A DNA stretch of 64,000 nt from a bacterium (GCA_016125045.1 WGML01000002.1:62001-126000); one strand, 5' to 3'; positions 25,283 through 36,839 are shown, counted from the first letter of the stretch. Program-made: numbers and translations. Notes: generated by a model from the letters alone, not told the origin.

Positions 25283-28200
25283 CCGCGATTCGCGTGTCGC
25301 CGTTCGAGCGGGCCTCCGACACGACCGATACTCCCTTGGACGGCTCCCACTCGACCTTGGCCGCCGCGCCGCCTTCCGATCCCGCGCCGACTTCGAGATA
25401 GACGTCCTCGGCGATATATTCGCCCGCCGCCACGCGTGCGCCGGTCGCATCCTGCTCCACGGTGATCGTGTCGAGGCCGGTCGCGTCCCGCAACAGCCCA
25501 ACGGGATCGAACACCGCCTGTCCCCCCGCAAGCTGAGCGAGGCTGGCCGCGAGCTGGGCGGCCTGGAAGGCGGAGAGCTGGGCGGCGGAGCGACCAAACA
25601 GCACGCGCGACAGGATCTCATCCTCGGGCAGGGCGGGGGTGCTCTCCAGCGTGAACGTCGGATCGGCGATAGAGCCTTCCACGCGCACGCGCAGGTCGAA
25701 CTCGCCGGACTCGCGCGACGCCCGCACATCCACACGCGACGCGGCGGGTGGGCCATTGAAACGGACCGTCCCGCTATCCAGCATGAACCGTCGCCCGGCG
25801 AGAGTGAGGTCTCCCCGCACCAGCGTCGCAGCGCCGGACAGAAGCGGCGCCGCGGTGGTTCCCGTCACCATGACATCGCCGGACCATTCCATGTCGAGGC
25901 CGCGGCCCCTGACCATCAGCCGGCGGGGCGCCCTGACCTTCAGATCGAGCGCCAGGGGTCGCGGCGGCGGCGCTGCGGCGCGTTGGGTGGCCCCTTCGCC
26001 GAAATTCACCCGCCTGAGCCCCGGCAGAACGGGAATACGCTCGCTCTGCGGCTGTTCGACGGATGCGAACGCGTCATCGATCTGGAGCGTTCCTGACAAG
26101 CGATAGGCGGTTCGAGTGCGCACGAGTTCCACCGGCCCAGACACCACCGCCTCCAGCCGGCCGCCGGTCAGAGCGCGCAATCGCGTGGTGTTGATCTTCA
26201 CCACCCCCTCCGGCCCGCCGCCCCATGTCAGTTCGCCTTGCGCCGTCGCCGCACCGCCGCGTCCGTCCGCCGCCGTCGCCGACACCAGTCGCACCGCCGC
26301 GCCATCAAACACCCCTTCAACCCTCACGTCTTCAAGGTGCAGGCCCGTCTGTGCGTGATCGAAGGTCCCGGAGGAGAGCGCCCATCGCCCGTCGAGGAGT
26401 GGGCGGGCAACGCTGCCGCCGATCGTCGCGGTCGCGTCGAACTGTCCCGACGCGACCTGACCGCGGGGGCCGAACACCGCCCACAAGGGGTCGATCCGCC
26501 CCGAAATGCTGGCCGCGCCCTCGATCGGTGCAGACCTGTCGATGGTTGCGGCGAACCCTTCGCCGACCGTCACCCGGCCGGAGCCTGAAAAGGACGCAAT
26601 AAACCCCTGACCAGTGCCCGCGGCCTTCACCGTGACCACGCCGTCATCAAGGGCCGCAGTGAACGACGCCTCGGCGCCCGATTCCGGCAAGCCCTCCGGT
26701 GCGAGCCCCGCCAGCTGCACCGACAGCCGCGCGGTCGCGTCCTGCGCGGGTCCCGCCGCGCGCCGACCCGGATTGGAGAAGTCCAGGCGCCCGGACGCGA
26801 CCCCTTCGAGAGGTTCGATTCCAAGGAGTTCGCTCAAGTCACGCGCCCTGAGGCCGGTGATCGACGCGGTGGCTTCGGCGTTCGCACCGGACCGCTCGAT
26901 CATCGCTTCCGCAGACCCGCCAAGCGCCGCAAGGGAGGCCCGGGCGCGCCAGCCATCGTTGGAGATCGAGACGTCGATCGGCTGGGTGGTGCGGAAGGGT
27001 TCGTCCCGCCACTGACCGTCGACCACCGCCGTCGCCGCCCATCCCCCTTGGACAGGCGCCGCGCTCCCGCGCACATTGATCCGGTAGGGACCTTCGGCCT
27101 CGCCCTGTCCATCAGCCGAAACACGGATGGCACCATCATCCGTGTTCAGATCAATTTTCGCGGCGGCCAGCCGAAGCGCGCCCCGCGCGACCTCGCGCGC
27201 TTCGCCGGAGAGATCGAGGTCGAGGCCGCCGCCGGTCGCAAATCTCCCGCCGAGATCAATGCGCCCGCTGTCGACGCCGGCGAGGTCCGCGATATCCCCC
27301 GCGATCTTCACATCGCCCGACCATCCCCCGCCCGCCGGCGCGATCCGGTTCGACGCAAGCGACAGCCGGCCGATCGTCGCCCGGATGCCGGTAAAGGTCG
27401 CGCCGGCCTCCGTCAGCTGAAGATCCGCGCGAAGCGTTGAGGGAGTTGCGTCAATCGATCCCGAGAGCGTCACGTCTCCGACGGCGCCGCCCCGGCGATC
27501 CGGCGCAAGCTTCGCCCGCGCGTCGCGGACGCTCCAGAGCCTGCCGGTCGCCTCGCCCGAAAGTCCGCTTGCGGCGACAGTCACGGAGGGTGACGCGATC
27601 GCGCCGCTCGCCCGTATCTGGACAACTCCGCCTGCGACCTTCGTGGAACCGACGCTGATCGCCCGGCGCAGTTTCGTGCGGAGGGCGGCCTCGATGCGGC
27701 CGTTTCCGACCACACCGTCGCCGGACGCCGTGACAGCAGGCGTCTGCAGGTTGACGGCGGTGAGGGCGAGGTTGCCACCGCGATAACGGCCCGCCATGTC
27801 CACGCTCGCGCGTCCAGCCAACAGTTCCGCCACCCAGGGATTTCCGCTTGCAAGGCCGGTCGCGTCCCCGGCGACGGTGAGAGCCATCCCGGACTCACCC
27901 TCGCGCCGCGCGGTCCAGTTCGCTTTGAGTCCGCCGTCGACGCCGAGCCGGGCGCCGGCGAACGCCGAGAGCCGGTCGAGTTCGATCCGCCCCATGCCCT
28001 CGACCCGCCCGTCGCGCGGTGCGATCTCCGCACGGGCGGTGACGCTCACGCCCTCTCCCTCGATCGCGGACCGGAACACATGGATCACGCCCGTGGCGAG
28101 ACTGTACTCCCCGCTTGCATTGATCGTCAGCGGCGTCGGCGCGGATGGCTCTGGCGGGCGCAGATCGCCCCGTCCCTCCGTAAAATCGAACCTGATCGCG

Positions 28201-29414
28201 CGATCTTGCCGTTCGAGGTCGACCCGACCCGAAACGTCCGTGATCGACGAGCCGCCAGCCGCGAGCCCGCCGAGCGTCACGCGCGCGCGGGCGGTCCATG
28301 CTGACCAGCTTCGGGGCTCGATGATCCCGCGAGCGACGGCGGGACCGGCTGCCGTCTCGCTGAGCCTTGATGCATCGGCGATTTCCGCGATCACCTCGAC
28401 CGGGCCGCGCAGGGCGCCGCTGCGCAGATTCACCGACATCGCCGTGCGAACAGCCGCATTGGATGCGCGCGCATCGAAACGCACTTCGCTCGCCTCCGGC
28501 CGGGTCACGTCCAGCATGAAGCTGACGTCCGCCTTGCCTCCGGCGCGTTCGCGAACGGCGTCGAGGGCGGGCCAGCGATCCAGATGCACGACGCCGGCGC
28601 CGCGGATTTCATCGCCCGAGCGGCGCGAGGTGATCGCGATCACGTCCGCTCCGCCGAACGCGAGGCGGACATCGCCCCGCATCGTTTCAAACGGGCCGCC
28701 AACATCGATCTTCAGGTCGGTCGATGCTCCGTCCGGCGCGCGCAGCAGGGTCGCGATCACGCCCCGCGGCGGCCCGCTCCCCCGGATGTTCGCCTCGAAC
28801 GTTGCGCCCGGGAGCTGGCGGACATCGACCGAAATCGATTCGTCCGGGCCGTCGATCGCGCTCACGGTCGCGCGCAGGTCTCGCTCGCCGGACCGCAGGG
28901 CTCCGCCGGAGGCCTTCAACCGGAAGGTCGCTTCGCCGCCTGCCACTCCTTCGGCGAGGTGCAGGGCATTCACCTGAGCATCGGCGACCTTGATGGAGAC
29001 CGGCAGACGTCCAGAGCCGCCACGCGTGGGCGGGCGGGATGATGGCCTGCGCACCACCTCCACCGAGGCGGCCGCCATCGATGATATGTCGATGCGTCGC
29101 TGCAACGCCGCCGCGGACGCCCAGTTGACGTCGATGTCGGTCGCGATCAGCCACGCGCCGTCCTCATCGCGAACCTCAAGACGGTCGAGCGTCATGCGGC
29201 CAAGCGGATCGCCGCGCAGACCGCTCGCCGCGAGCATGCCAACCCCCGGCACGGTGCGCCCGTCGATCTCGGACAGGACGAACGCCTGTCCCATCGGGGA
29301 ACCGATCCAGACGCGCGCGCCGGCGACCAGACCAGCAAGGCCGAGGACAAGCCCCGCGGCGATCAACCAGATGCGTCGCTTCATCCTTGACAATGTGGGG
29401 GGGCGTGCGCTCAT
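25260..29414 (-). CDS. tamB: Translocation and assembly module subunit TamB
   Basis: 1384 aa, in the usual length range. One N-terminal span (residues 13-30), then a very long beta-rich, repetitive periplasmic region of the AsmA/TamB type, and the C-terminal DUF490 domain (last ~350 residues) with [29 protein letters not shown] and [18 protein letters not shown]. It ends ...VRWKRTY. With TamA it spans the envelope and takes part in outer-membrane protein insertion and probably lipid transfer. Its ATG shares one base with the tamA stop (TGATG), so translation is coupled. Confidence 0.95.
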   Translation of the reverse strand: MSARPPTLSRMKRRIWLIAAGLVLGLAGLVAGARVWIGSPMGQAFVLSEIDGRTVPGVGMLAASGLRGDPLGRMTLDRLEVRDEDGAWLIATDIDVNWASAAALQRRIDISSMAAASVEVVRRPSSRPPTRGGSGRLPVSIKVADAQVNALHLAEGVAGGEATFRLKASGGALRSGERDLRATVSAIDGPDESISVDVRQLPGATFEANIRGSGPPRGVIATLLRAPDGASTDLKIDVGGPFETMRGDVRLAFGGADVIAITSRRSGDEIRGAGVVHLDRWPALDAVRERAGGKADVSFMLDVTRPEASEVRFDARASNAAVRTAMSVNLRSGALRGPVEVIAEIADASRLSETAAGPAVARGIIEPRSWSAWTARARVTLGGLAAGGSSITDVSGRVDLERQDRAIRFDFTEGRGDLRPPEPSAPTPLTINASGEYSLATGVIHVFRSAIEGEGVSVTARAEIAPRDGRVEGMGRIELDRLSAFAGARLGVDGGLKANWTARREGESGMALTVAGDATGLASGNPWVAELLAGRASVDMAGRYRGGNLALTAVNLQTPAVTASGDGVVGNGRIEAALRTKLRRAISVGSTKVAGGVVQIRASGAIASPSVTVAASGLSGEATGRLWSVRDARAKLAPDRRGGAVGDVTLSGSIDATPSTLRADLQLTEAGATFTGIRATIGRLSLASNRIAPAGGGWSGDVKIAGDIADLAGVDSGRIDLGGRFATGGGLDLDLSGEAREVARGALRLAAAKIDLNTDDGAIRVSADGQGEAEGPYRINVRGSAAPVQGGWAATAVVDGQWRDEPFRTTQPIDVSISNDGWRARASLAALGGSAEAMIERSGANAEATASITGLRARDLSELLGIEPLEGVASGRLDFSNPGRRAAGPAQDATARLSVQLAGLAPEGLPESGAEASFTAALDDGVVTVKAAGTGQGFIASFSGSGRVTVGEGFAATIDRSAPIEGAASISGRIDPLWAVFGPRGQVASGQFDATATIGGSVARPLLDGRWALSSGTFDHAQTGLHLEDVRVEGVFDGAAVRLVSATAADGRGGAATAQGELTWGGGPEGVVKINTTRLRALTGGRLEAVVSGPVELVRTRTAYRLSGTLQIDDAFASVEQPQSERIPVLPGLRRVNFGEGATQRAAAPPPRPLALDLKVRAPRRLMVRGRGLDMEWSGDVMVTGTTAAPLLSGAATLVRGDLTLAGRRFMLDSGTVRFNGPPAASRVDVRASRESGEFDLRVRVEGSIADPTFTLESTPALPEDEILSRVLFGRSAAQLSAFQAAQLAASLAQLAGGQAVFDPVGLLRDATGLDTITVEQDATGARVAAGEYIAEDVYLEVGAGSEGGAAAKVEWEPSKGVSVVSEARSNGDTRIAVRWKRTY

Positions 29415-31228
29415 CAGAAGGCTTGCCCGATGCTCAGATACACCTGCACCGGCGCATCGCCCGATCGTGGATCGAGCGGCGCGGCGATATCAAAGCGCAA
29501 CGGTCCGAACGAGGTGTAGTAGCGCAGACCGATCCCGGCCCCGACCCGCATGTCGCCGAACGCCGGCTCGACGCTGTCGCCCGCCGCGCCCGCATCGAGA
29601 AACGCCACATAGCCGAGGCGGCCAGGCCGCCGCCAGCGCAGCTCCGCGCTTGCCTCTATCAACGACCGCCCGCCGAACAGCTGACCATCCGCGGTCCGCG
29701 GCGAGAGCGACTGGAACTCATATCCGCGCACGGACCCGCCGCCGCCCGCGAAGAACAGGCGGTCGGGCGGGGCGCCGTTGGGGCCGATGACCCCGCCCAG
29801 TCGCCCACGCAGGGCGACCACCAGCCGGTCGTCCATGAACGGCTGGTAGACGCTCGCTTCGCCAAGGAACCGGCCATAGGCGATCTGGGCGTCGCCGGAT
29901 GTGAGGCCGGGCTCCGCCGAGGCCCGCAACCTCACCCCCCTCACAGGATCGAGCACATCCTCGACGCCGACATATTCGGCGGCGGCGATCGCCGACAGGG
30001 CGTTGACGTCCCGGTCGCCGCTGAGCGCGATCCGGGTCCGCGCATCGGAGATTCGCGAAAAGGACGCTCGCAGCTCCAGCGAGGCCTTGATCCGCTCGGT
30101 CAGCACGTCCTTCACGGCGGCGGTAAGCGATGCGCCGGTCTGATCGAACGCGTCGGTGGACACATCCTCAACGCGCACGCCGACCTCGATATCCCGGCCG
30201 TAGGAGCCGATGTTCGGCCGCGCATAGGTCACCCCGAGGGCGCTCTGCAGCGTCGCCGCCTGCGCCGCCACCTTCAGCGCGTCGCCGCGGCCCGTGAGGT
30301 TGCGCTGCTCCCAGTCGGCTTCCACGCCGACGCCCTCGCTGGTCGAGGCTGATGCGCCGAACGCCACCGTGCGGCGGTCACCCTCCGTGAGCTCGATCAA
30401 AACCGACCGCTGGACCGCGCTTCCGGGACCGCCGGACGCGGCGTCGACGGGTGGTCCAAGCGACACCAGGGCGGAGTCGAACAGGCCGGTCTCGCCAAGC
30501 CTCCGGCGCAGCGTGTCGATGCCGTCGGGCGCGTAGAGGTCGCCCGCCTTGAAGGGGGTGAGATCCTCGATGAAGGACGACCTCGTGCGGACGGCTCCGG
30601 TCAGGCGCAGCGGTCCGAACGAGGCGCGGACGCCAGGCTGAATCTGGTAGGTCGGGTCCAGCGTGTGGGCCTCTCCGTCCGCCAGGGCGTCGACGGGCTC
30701 GGCTCGGGCGTCGGGATAGCCGGCGGCGTTGAGTGCACCGATCACGTCGTCCTCGACAGCGAGGATCAGCGCAGCTTGCGCCGGCGCGCCCGTCGCCGCG
30801 GCGCTCAGCGCCCGTTCCGCCGCCGTGACGGCATCTGGCTGCGGAGCCTCGCCAAGCCAGGCGATCTTCGCTTCCCCGATCGTGAACAGCGGGCCGTGCT
30901 TGATCGTCACGGTTCGCCTGAAAGGGGCGCGCGCGTCCACCGCCGTCCGCAGGTCGGCGGCGTAATAGCCCTCCGATTCAAGCAAGCGGCCAAGCGCCGT
31001 GGCCGCCTCTTCCGCGTCGCGCCGGGCCTGGAACGCACTTTGCGGAGCCGCGAGCAGAAGCAGTGGCTGGGCTCGTTCGGCGAGCGATGGCGGCAGTCCC
31101 TCCACCTCCACAGGCGCCGTCTGCGCCGCCGCTACACCAGCGCCTCCGGCCAGCGCGAGGCCGGTCGCGAAACCTGCGGCGAGCAGCGATCGCACCCGGC
31201 GTCGCAGATGAACGGTCGCCCGCAACAT
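29414..31228 (-). CDS. tamA: TamA/BamA-family outer-membrane protein
   Basis: 604 aa from the ATG at 31228. That start leads directly into a signal peptide (LRATVHLRRRVRSLLAAGFATGLALA..., cleavage near AAAQ); the 24-residue upstream extension is not needed. Periplasmic POTRA-like domains cover about residues 25-270. The barrel (about 290-604) contains LFFAGGGGSVRGYEFQSLSPR, the lid-lock VRGY/F motif of Omp85 proteins, and the ending VYLSIGQAF with a terminal Phe. Forms the outer-membrane half of the TAM complex with TamB. Confidence 0.95.
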   Translation of the reverse strand: MLRATVHLRRRVRSLLAAGFATGLALAGGAGVAAAQTAPVEVEGLPPSLAERAQPLLLLAAPQSAFQARRDAEEAATALGRLLESEGYYAADLRTAVDARAPFRRTVTIKHGPLFTIGEAKIAWLGEAPQPDAVTAAERALSAAATGAPAQAALILAVEDDVIGALNAAGYPDARAEPVDALADGEAHTLDPTYQIQPGVRASFGPLRLTGAVRTRSSFIEDLTPFKAGDLYAPDGIDTLRRRLGETGLFDSALVSLGPPVDAASGGPGSAVQRSVLIELTEGDRRTVAFGASASTSEGVGVEADWEQRNLTGRGDALKVAAQAATLQSALGVTYARPNIGSYGRDIEVGVRVEDVSTDAFDQTGASLTAAVKDVLTERIKASLELRASFSRISDARTRIALSGDRDVNALSAIAAAEYVGVEDVLDPVRGVRLRASAEPGLTSGDAQIAYGRFLGEASVYQPFMDDRLVVALRGRLGGVIGPNGAPPDRLFFAGGGGSVRGYEFQSLSPRTADGQLFGGRSLIEASAELRWRRPGRLGYVAFLDAGAAGDSVEPAFGDMRVGAGIGLRYYTSFGPLRFDIAAPLDPRSGDAPVQVYLSIGQAF

Positions 31229-31434
31229 GCACTCTACGCTCTCAAGACCGCCCGACCATCCGCGCAGCCGCCGCTGACCAGACTCCGGCCAGACTTCCAT
31301 CAGACTCCGGCCTCGTGTCCGACATCGTCCGTCTGGGGTCGTTCACGAGCAACGCACGCGCCACACGCGCGCGGACTCACCCGGACGACGCATCCCGACC
31401 CGGACAGCATGCAGCAGAATTGACGAAAAAGCCG

Positions 31435-32580
31435 CTAAGACCGCTGAAAATAGCGTTCAAGAACGCGGTAGTATATGCGTGAGAGGGTCTCGATCTCATC
31501 CACCGCGACATGCTCGTCGATCTTGTGGGCGGTGTCGTTCTTCAAACCAAGCTCGGTCACCGGACAATAATCCTTGATGAATCGCGCATCGGACGTCCCC
31601 CCATTCGTGGCCAGTTTGGGACGTCGCCCGGTCTCCGCCTCCACGGCGGCGAGCACCAGATCAGTGAAGGCGCCAGGGTCGGTGTAGAACGCCTCGCCCG
31701 AGACCCGCATCTCCGCCCGGACGTTCACACCGCCCTCATCGACCTCCACGAGGTCGCGGATCCGCGCCATCAGGTCATCGCCCTTGTGCTTGGGGTTGAA
31801 CCGGATGTTGAACTTGGCCGTCGCCGCTCCCGGGATCACGTTATGGGCCGCATTACCGACATCTATCGTCGTGATCTCGAGATTTGAGGGTTGGAAGCCG
31901 GGCGAGCCCTCATCCAGTGGCATCGCCCTTAGTTTTGCGAGGGCGTCGAGCAGTTTCGGAACCGGGTTCGCCGCCTTGTCGGGATAGGCGGCATGGCCCT
32001 GCCGCCCCGTTGCGCGCAGCACCCCGTTGAGACTGCCCCGCCGTCCGTTCTTCACGATGTCGGCGAGATCGTCCTCCGATGTCGGCTCGCCGACGATGCA
32101 ATGATCCAGCACCTCTCCGTCGGCGATGACCGCCGGCAGGAAGCGGCGTGTTCCGTGGAGCGACGGGCCCTCCTCATCGCCGGTGATCAGAAAGGAGATC
32201 GACCCCTTTGGCTCATGGTGTTCGAGATACCGCGCGGTCGCCGCGAGAAATGCCGCGATGGAGGACTTCATGTCGACGGCGCCCCGGCCATACAGGGTTC
32301 CGCCTCGGATTTCCGCCGCGAAGGGATCGACGCTCCACTGGGCGAGGTCTCCCGTCGGCACCACGTCAGTATGCCCGGCAAAACAGAAATTTGGCGCTTC
32401 CGTTCCGTAGCGGGCGTAAAGATTGTCAACATTTTCAAACTTGTAGCGCCGGGTGCGGAAGCCGAGCGACCGCAAGGCGTCGTCCAGCGCCACGATCGCC
32501 TGATCGTCGCACGGGTTCACCGTCGGCTGCCGGATCAGAAGCTGGGCGAGGGCGACGGGATCGGTGAGCGCTATGGTCAT
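31435..32580 (-). CDS. dapE: Succinyl-diaminopimelate desuccinylase
   Basis: 381 aa M20-family hydrolase of lysine/diaminopimelate synthesis. Metal-binding segments: FAGHTDVVPTGD (His70, Asp72), GRGAVDMKSSIAAF (bridging Asp103) and LITGDEEGPSLHGT with the general-base Glu. NFQP-type dimer contacts and the C-terminal NGGTSDARFIKD, where the last metal His would follow in VTELGLKNDTAHKIDEHV. dapD lies 1.5 kb further along on the same strand. A gap of about 200 bp to tamA carries no gene. Confidence 0.97.
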   Translation of the reverse strand: MTIALTDPVALAQLLIRQPTVNPCDDQAIVALDDALRSLGFRTRRYKFENVDNLYARYGTEAPNFCFAGHTDVVPTGDLAQWSVDPFAAEIRGGTLYGRGAVDMKSSIAAFLAATARYLEHHEPKGSISFLITGDEEGPSLHGTRRFLPAVIADGEVLDHCIVGEPTSEDDLADIVKNGRRGSLNGVLRATGRQGHAAYPDKAANPVPKLLDALAKLRAMPLDEGSPGFQPSNLEITTIDVGNAAHNVIPGAATAKFNIRFNPKHKGDDLMARIRDLVEVDEGGVNVRAEMRVSGEAFYTDPGAFTDLVLAAVEAETGRRPKLATNGGTSDARFIKDYCPVTELGLKNDTAHKIDEHVAVDEIETLSRIYYRVLERYFQRS

Positions 32581-32804
32581 GATGCAGGTTTAGTCGCCTC
32601 GATCGCCCGGGTCGAGTGCAGCACGCCAGCGCACCGCCCCGGCGTTCGCCCGGCTCTTGGTCCGATTACCCGTCGCTCCGCCTCGCGATCGAGCGGCGCC
32701 CCGGCTCCAGGACGCCTTAAACGATTGTTCAGGGGGGCTTCGCGCGGACTTGATGTAGGATGCTTTGTCTCAGTAGCGTTTCTTGCAAACCGATGGGTCG
32801 GTCG

Positions 32805-33632
32805 ATGGCGGAAGACGCACCTCCTGTTCTTGAACCGAAGCCGGCTGACAAGGTCGTCGATCGTGATGTGGTCGCGGGCGCGCTTGTGTTTCTGGCCGCG
32901 GTCGCCGGCATCTGGCTGCTCGCCTTCCGGGGCGGCTCGGGTCTCGACGCCCCATCGCCCGAGGATGGCCGCATCGTCAACATCGAACGCGCCGGCCCGG
33001 ACACCGCGGAAGCGCCCGCGCCGGGCCCGGGCGCCGGTGGCGGAATCGGCGGTCCGGAGGCGTTTGATCTGCGGCCGTCTGGGTCGGGCGGACCACTTCA
33101 AACCCCGGAGATGCCGGTGGACGATCTGCCTCCGGCCTCCGAGCCCGCCGCGCCTCCGGATGCACCGGCCGCGCGGCCCCCGGCGCGGCCAGGCGGCGGG
33201 CCGGGGAGCACAACAGGCTCCGCGACCGGCGAACCCTGTCCGGAGGATGAGGTCGTCCGCGCCTATTACTGCACCGCCAAGGCCGAGCTTTCGCCTGCGG
33301 CGCGCGACGCCTTCCTCGACATTCTGGCGCGGCGCAACGCATGCCTGTTTGCGGCGCCGCTTGAAGTCCTGGGATATGCGGATACCCGCGGGACGCGGGC
33401 GTTCAATTCGGCGCTCGCCGAGAACCGTGCGGAGCGGATGGCCGAATTGCTTCGCGAGAAGGGGCTTACCGTGGGTTCGGTCAAGGGCGTTGGCGAGGCT
33501 CCGGGCCTGCCGGACAATCGCAACTGTCCTGCTCAGCGACGCGTCGATCTGCGCCGCATGACCGAGGGCGGACCCGACCCCTTTCTCGATTGCGCCCTGC
33601 CGGAGGGGATGGCGGCGTTCGACTGTCCGTAA
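32805..33632 (+). CDS. OmpA-like domain membrane-anchored protein
   Basis: 275 aa from the ATG at 32805 (MAEDAPPVLEPK); ATGs at 32760 and 32793 are possible, and no SD decides between them. A single span (about 26-42), a long Pro/Ala/Gly-rich spacer (about 60-140), and a C-terminal OmpA-like domain with LEVLGYADTRGTRAFNSALAENRAERM and NCPAQRRVDLR. That domain normally binds peptidoglycan. Several cysteines in the domain (CPEDE, YYCTA, NACLF, NCP, DCALP, DCP) suggest disulfides in the periplasm. Isolated gene between dapE and the convergent DUF3052 gene. Confidence 0.8.
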   Translation: MAEDAPPVLEPKPADKVVDRDVVAGALVFLAAVAGIWLLAFRGGSGLDAPSPEDGRIVNIERAGPDTAEAPAPGPGAGGGIGGPEAFDLRPSGSGGPLQTPEMPVDDLPPASEPAAPPDAPAARPPARPGGGPGSTTGSATGEPCPEDEVVRAYYCTAKAELSPAARDAFLDILARRNACLFAAPLEVLGYADTRGTRAFNSALAENRAERMAELLREKGLTVGSVKGVGEAPGLPDNRNCPAQRRVDLRRMTEGGPDPFLDCALPEGMAAFDCP

Positions 33633-33671
33633 GTCTACCGGTGATCAGGGATGACTGGCCCGGCTCGCCCC

Positions 33672-34109
33672 TCAGGCGGCGCGCGCGCGCCTGCGGCGGG
33701 TCAGTTTCAGCGCCGACCAGTCGTCATCGACGGCGCATACCTTGATATCCACAAGACCGATCGTGAGCGCCTCCGCCCGCACGCCATCCTCGTTCAGGTC
33801 CTCATGGAGGGCGGAGGTCGTCTTGGGCCAGGACACCCAGATCATGCCGCCGGATGCAAGCTGGCGTTCGAGATCCGCCAGCATGGCGTGAAGTTCCTGC
33901 CTGCGGCGAACGAACACGTGGATGAAATCGAGCATCCGGTCCGCGGGGGCTTCAGACACCGCTTCGATCGGCGCCCCGCAGACGAGGTCGGCGTAATGGT
34001 TCGGCGCTGCAAGCGCGACCGCCGCCTGCCCGGGCCGCCATCCAAGTTTTTTCAGCAGAGGTTTACCGGACGGCCCGGCGGGGGCGGAGCCTGCAAGAGA
34101 CAGAGCCAT
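33672..34109 (-). CDS. DUF3052 family protein
   Basis: 145 aa. The segments LLKKLGWRPGQAAVAL, DFIHVFVRRRQEL, LASGGMIWVSWPKTTSALHEDLNED and ICAVDDDWSALKL-like KVCAVDDDWSALKL match the DUF3052 pattern. Members are small cytosolic proteins of unknown function that look like reduced methyltransferase or Rossmann folds. Starts 5 bp downstream of dapD, so it is co-transcribed with it. It ends in a short Arg/Ala tail. Confidence 0.85.
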   Translation of the reverse strand: MALSLAGSAPAGPSGKPLLKKLGWRPGQAAVALAAPNHYADLVCGAPIEAVSEAPADRMLDFIHVFVRRRQELHAMLADLERQLASGGMIWVSWPKTTSALHEDLNEDGVRAEALTIGLVDIKVCAVDDDWSALKLTRRRRARAA

Positions 34110-34113
34110 TCCT

Positions 34114-34971
34114 TCAGGTCCTCAGAAGATCGTTGACGCTCGTCTTCGAGCGGGTGCGCGCGTCTACCTGCTTGACGATCACCGCGCAATACAGTGACGG
34201 GGAGTCGCTTCCATCCGGCATGGCCTTGCCGGGACGCACCCCGGACACGACGACGGAGTAGGGCGGCACCTCTCCGTACAGGGTCTCCCCGGTGGCGCGG
34301 TTCATGATCGGGGTTGAGGCACCTAGGAAGACGCCCATCCCGAGCACCGCTCCTTCGCGCACGATCACACCCTCCGCCACCTCGGAACGCGCACCGATGA
34401 AACACCCGTCCTCGATGATAACCGGCGTCGCCTGCAAGGGTTCGAGCACCCCACCGACGCCGACACCTCCTGAGATATGCACGCGCGCGCCGATCTGCGC
34501 GCACGATCCGACGGTCGACCAGGTGTCGATCATGGTCCCGTCGCCGACCCGCGCGCCGATATTGATGAAGGACGGCATCAGCACTGCGTCGGGGGCCACA
34601 TAGGCGCCTCGGCGAACCACAGCGCCCGGCACAGCGCGAAATCCGGTCGTCTCGAAGTCGGCCGGCCCCCAGCCATCAAATTTGGACGGAACCTTGTCCC
34701 ACCACGAACCGGGGCCCGGTCCGCCGGGGATCAGCGTGTTCGCATTCAGCCTGAAGGACAGCAGCACGGCCTGCTTGAGCCACTCATTGACCCGCCAGCC
34801 ACCCGCCCCGTCGGGCTCGGCGACGCGCGCGGCGCCCGTATCCAGCGCGTCGATGGCGGCGTCGACCGCCTGCCGGATCGGCCCGCGCGTTTCCGAATTC
34901 AGGTCGACCCTCGCGGCCCAGCCTGCGGCGATCTCGGTCGCGAGAGAGGCGTGATCCGACACGGCTTTCAT
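34114..34971 (-). CDS. dapD: Tetrahydrodipicolinate N-succinyltransferase
   Basis: 285 aa. N-terminal helical domain followed by a left-handed beta-helix of hexapeptide repeats ([32 protein letters not shown] and [19 protein letters not shown] as landmarks), then a C-terminal cap ending [10 protein letters not shown]. It uses succinyl-CoA to acylate tetrahydrodipicolinate, the step preceding DapC/DapE. It is upstream of DUF3052 and downstream of the HAD nucleotidase, both on the same strand. Confidence 0.97.
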   Translation of the reverse strand: MKAVSDHASLATEIAAGWAARVDLNSETRGPIRQAVDAAIDALDTGAARVAEPDGAGGWRVNEWLKQAVLLSFRLNANTLIPGGPGPGSWWDKVPSKFDGWGPADFETTGFRAVPGAVVRRGAYVAPDAVLMPSFINIGARVGDGTMIDTWSTVGSCAQIGARVHISGGVGVGGVLEPLQATPVIIEDGCFIGARSEVAEGVIVREGAVLGMGVFLGASTPIMNRATGETLYGEVPPYSVVVSGVRPGKAMPDGSDSPSLYCAVIVKQVDARTRSKTSVNDLLRT

Positions 34972-35043
34972 ACTCCCCTGCTCGAACCAGCCCGCTCATC
35001 GAAGGGAGCGCCCCCGATCGCGCCCCCGCCGGCGACTGCGTGC

Positions 35044-35799
35044 TTAACTTGCATCGCCCGCCTCGCCAACACCCGCCTTCGCCGCCGACACCGCGCCTAG
35101 AAAGTCCTGAAGATCGTCCGTGACGTGATCGACGTGATCGGGTTCGTCCCCCGGCCCCGCCGGCCTCGCGGTCGCCGGTTCATGACTCCAGTCCTTCGTC
35201 GACCGCACGAGCACGGTCGTGAACCCGAGCGCCGCCGCCGGGGCGAGATTTCTTGCAAGATCCTCGAACATGACCGATCGGCGCGGATCCACCTTCGTGC
35301 GACTGACGAACCGCTCATAGCTCGCAAGCTGGTGTTTCGGGGCGAACCCGGCCGCCGCGATGTCAAACAGGTCCTCGAACAGATGGCCGAGGCGCAGCCG
35401 CTCCGTCACCCGTTCGGCGTGTCTGCGCGAGCCATTGGTGAAGACGAATTTCCGGCCCGGCAGCGCCTCGATGGCGAGCGACAGGTCCGGCGCATGATCG
35501 AGCTGGGCAAGGTCGATCTCGTGCACATAGTCGAGGAAGGCTTCCGGCGCCACGCCATGAACCGCCATCAATCCGGCGAGCGTCGTCCCGTATTCGGCGT
35601 AGTAGCGTTTCTGGAGATCGAACGCCGCATCCCGCGAGACCCTCAACTCCTGCGCGACGAATTCGGTCATCCGCACATCGATCGCCGCGAACAGGTCGCA
35701 CGCCGCCGGATAGAGCGTGTTGTCGAGGTCGAACACCCAGGTCTCGACGTGATCGAAAGCGAGCCCGGCCGACGGGCGGCGAGGCGTTCCCGTCGCCAT
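35044..35799 (-). CDS. HAD-family pyrimidine 5'-nucleotidase
   Basis: 251 aa from the ATG at 35799; the longer frame runs back into the DUF1036 gene. HAD motif I is WVFDLDNTLYP (Asp24/Asp26), motif II FVFTNGSRRHAERV, motif III/IV region APKHQLASYERF and SVMFEDLARNL. The match is to the SDT1/YjjG-like pyrimidine 5'-nucleotidase family, which is often beside argB and dapD in alphaproteobacteria. The last ~40 residues are Pro/Gly/Asp rich and unlikely to be structured. Dephosphorylates nucleoside monophosphates; exact substrate not determined. Confidence 0.92.
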   Translation of the reverse strand: MATGTPRRPSAGLAFDHVETWVFDLDNTLYPAACDLFAAIDVRMTEFVAQELRVSRDAAFDLQKRYYAEYGTTLAGLMAVHGVAPEAFLDYVHEIDLAQLDHAPDLSLAIEALPGRKFVFTNGSRRHAERVTERLRLGHLFEDLFDIAAAGFAPKHQLASYERFVSRTKVDPRRSVMFEDLARNLAPAAALGFTTVLVRSTKDWSHEPATARPAGPGDEPDHVDHVTDDLQDFLGAVSAAKAGVGEAGDAS

Positions 35800-35801
35800 C
35801 G

Positions 35802-36839
35802 TCAGCGCGGGGCGGGCGTGAAGCTGCGGTCGAAGAACTCGACCACCAGCTTGCCGTCCACCGGCGACTCGGTGCGCAGGAAGTCCTCCTCCCGGAAGGC
35901 GCGGGCCTCGCACTGGTCGCGCCCGGAAATGGCGAATTTCGAGCGCGCCACGCAGAAGGTCTCGTCAGCCCCGAGAAGCTTGCGCGGGCCCTGCGGTCCG
36001 GCGAGTTCCGCATACACATAATGCGGTTGGGACAAGAGCGCTTCATCGACCGCGCGGGCACAGCCGCCGCCCTCGATCGTCCACCAGCCGCGCGACTCCC
36101 ACCCGTCCGATCGCCGCCGCGCGATTCCCGCCCAGATCAGCTTGTCGGTGCGGTTGCAGAGCATCAGGCCGACATCGAGCGAGCGGTTGAGCGCGACATC
36201 CTCGAGAATGTCGACAAGATCCGCGTCCGACACATTCGCCGGCAGCTTGCGGTCGCTGATGAATTCCTGGATCGCCGCGCGGGAGTTCCGGCCGAGATAG
36301 CCGTCGATCGCGGTCCGCTGGATTCCCGCGTCGTCGAGCAGACGCTGCAGGCCGGCGTCCTGGGCGCGTTCCGGGCCATAGGGCTCAGTCTCGCGGAAAT
36401 AGGTGCGCCAGCCCGATGCGCGATCAATCTTCACGGTCAGAAAATTGCGCGATTCCAGACCGATTGAGGTGCAGGCCGACGGGCTTTCCACCTGGAACGA
36501 CCCGTTCGCATCCACGCAGAGCGGCACGTCCCCGTCCCACGTGCGCTGGCCGCCGCGATGCGCCTTGGAGGAACGCGCGAAGACGAAATTCGGTCCAACC
36601 GGCAAGGGCGCCGAGACCGCTGTCCTGCATTCGCCGGGGCGGATGCGCGTCCAGCCCTGCACGAGCACGCCCCGGCCCTGCGGTCGGCCGGTCGCCGCTT
36701 CGAGCACGAAGCTCGATTCATTGCAGAGTTCCCAGCCTCGCGGCTGCTGGGCGGACGCAGGTTCGGGTCCCGCGACCATCCATGAGCCCGCGAGGGCCAA
36801 GGCTGCGATCAGTCTAGGAAACCAGGGTTCCGGCGCCAT
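35802..36839 (-). CDS. DUF1036 domain protein with peptidoglycan-binding-like middle
   Basis: 345 aa secreted protein: signal peptide to about residue 30 (cleavage near ASAQQ). Two DUF1036-type regions are visible: residues about 35-145 ([17 protein letters not shown]...) and 220-325 ([19 protein letters not shown], with [14 protein letters not shown]). Between them is a peptidoglycan-binding-1-like helical segment ([30 protein letters not shown]). Paired cysteines in each copy suggest disulfides. Function unknown; periplasmic. Its 5' end overlaps the argB 3' end by 26 bp, so it is read from the same transcript. Confidence 0.88.
   Translation of the reverse strand: MAPEPWFPRLIAALALAGSWMVAGPEPASAQQPRGWELCNESSFVLEAATGRPQGRGVLVQGWTRIRPGECRTAVSAPLPVGPNFVFARSSKAHRGGQRTWDGDVPLCVDANGSFQVESPSACTSIGLESRNFLTVKIDRASGWRTYFRETEPYGPERAQDAGLQRLLDDAGIQRTAIDGYLGRNSRAAIQEFISDRKLPANVSDADLVDILEDVALNRSLDVGLMLCNRTDKLIWAGIARRRSDGWESRGWWTIEGGGCARAVDEALLSQPHYVYAELAGPQGPRKLLGADETFCVARSKFAISGRDQCEARAFREEDFLRTESPVDGKLVVEFFDRSFTPAPR

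Noticed and set aside
24546-26096. 516-aa plus-strand ORF over truA and tamB
   Set aside because: Both genes are well supported in other frames; the ORF is low complexity and Arg-rich.
31993-33561. 522-aa plus-strand ORF
   Set aside because: Overlaps dapE antisense and the OmpA-like gene out of frame; no motif.
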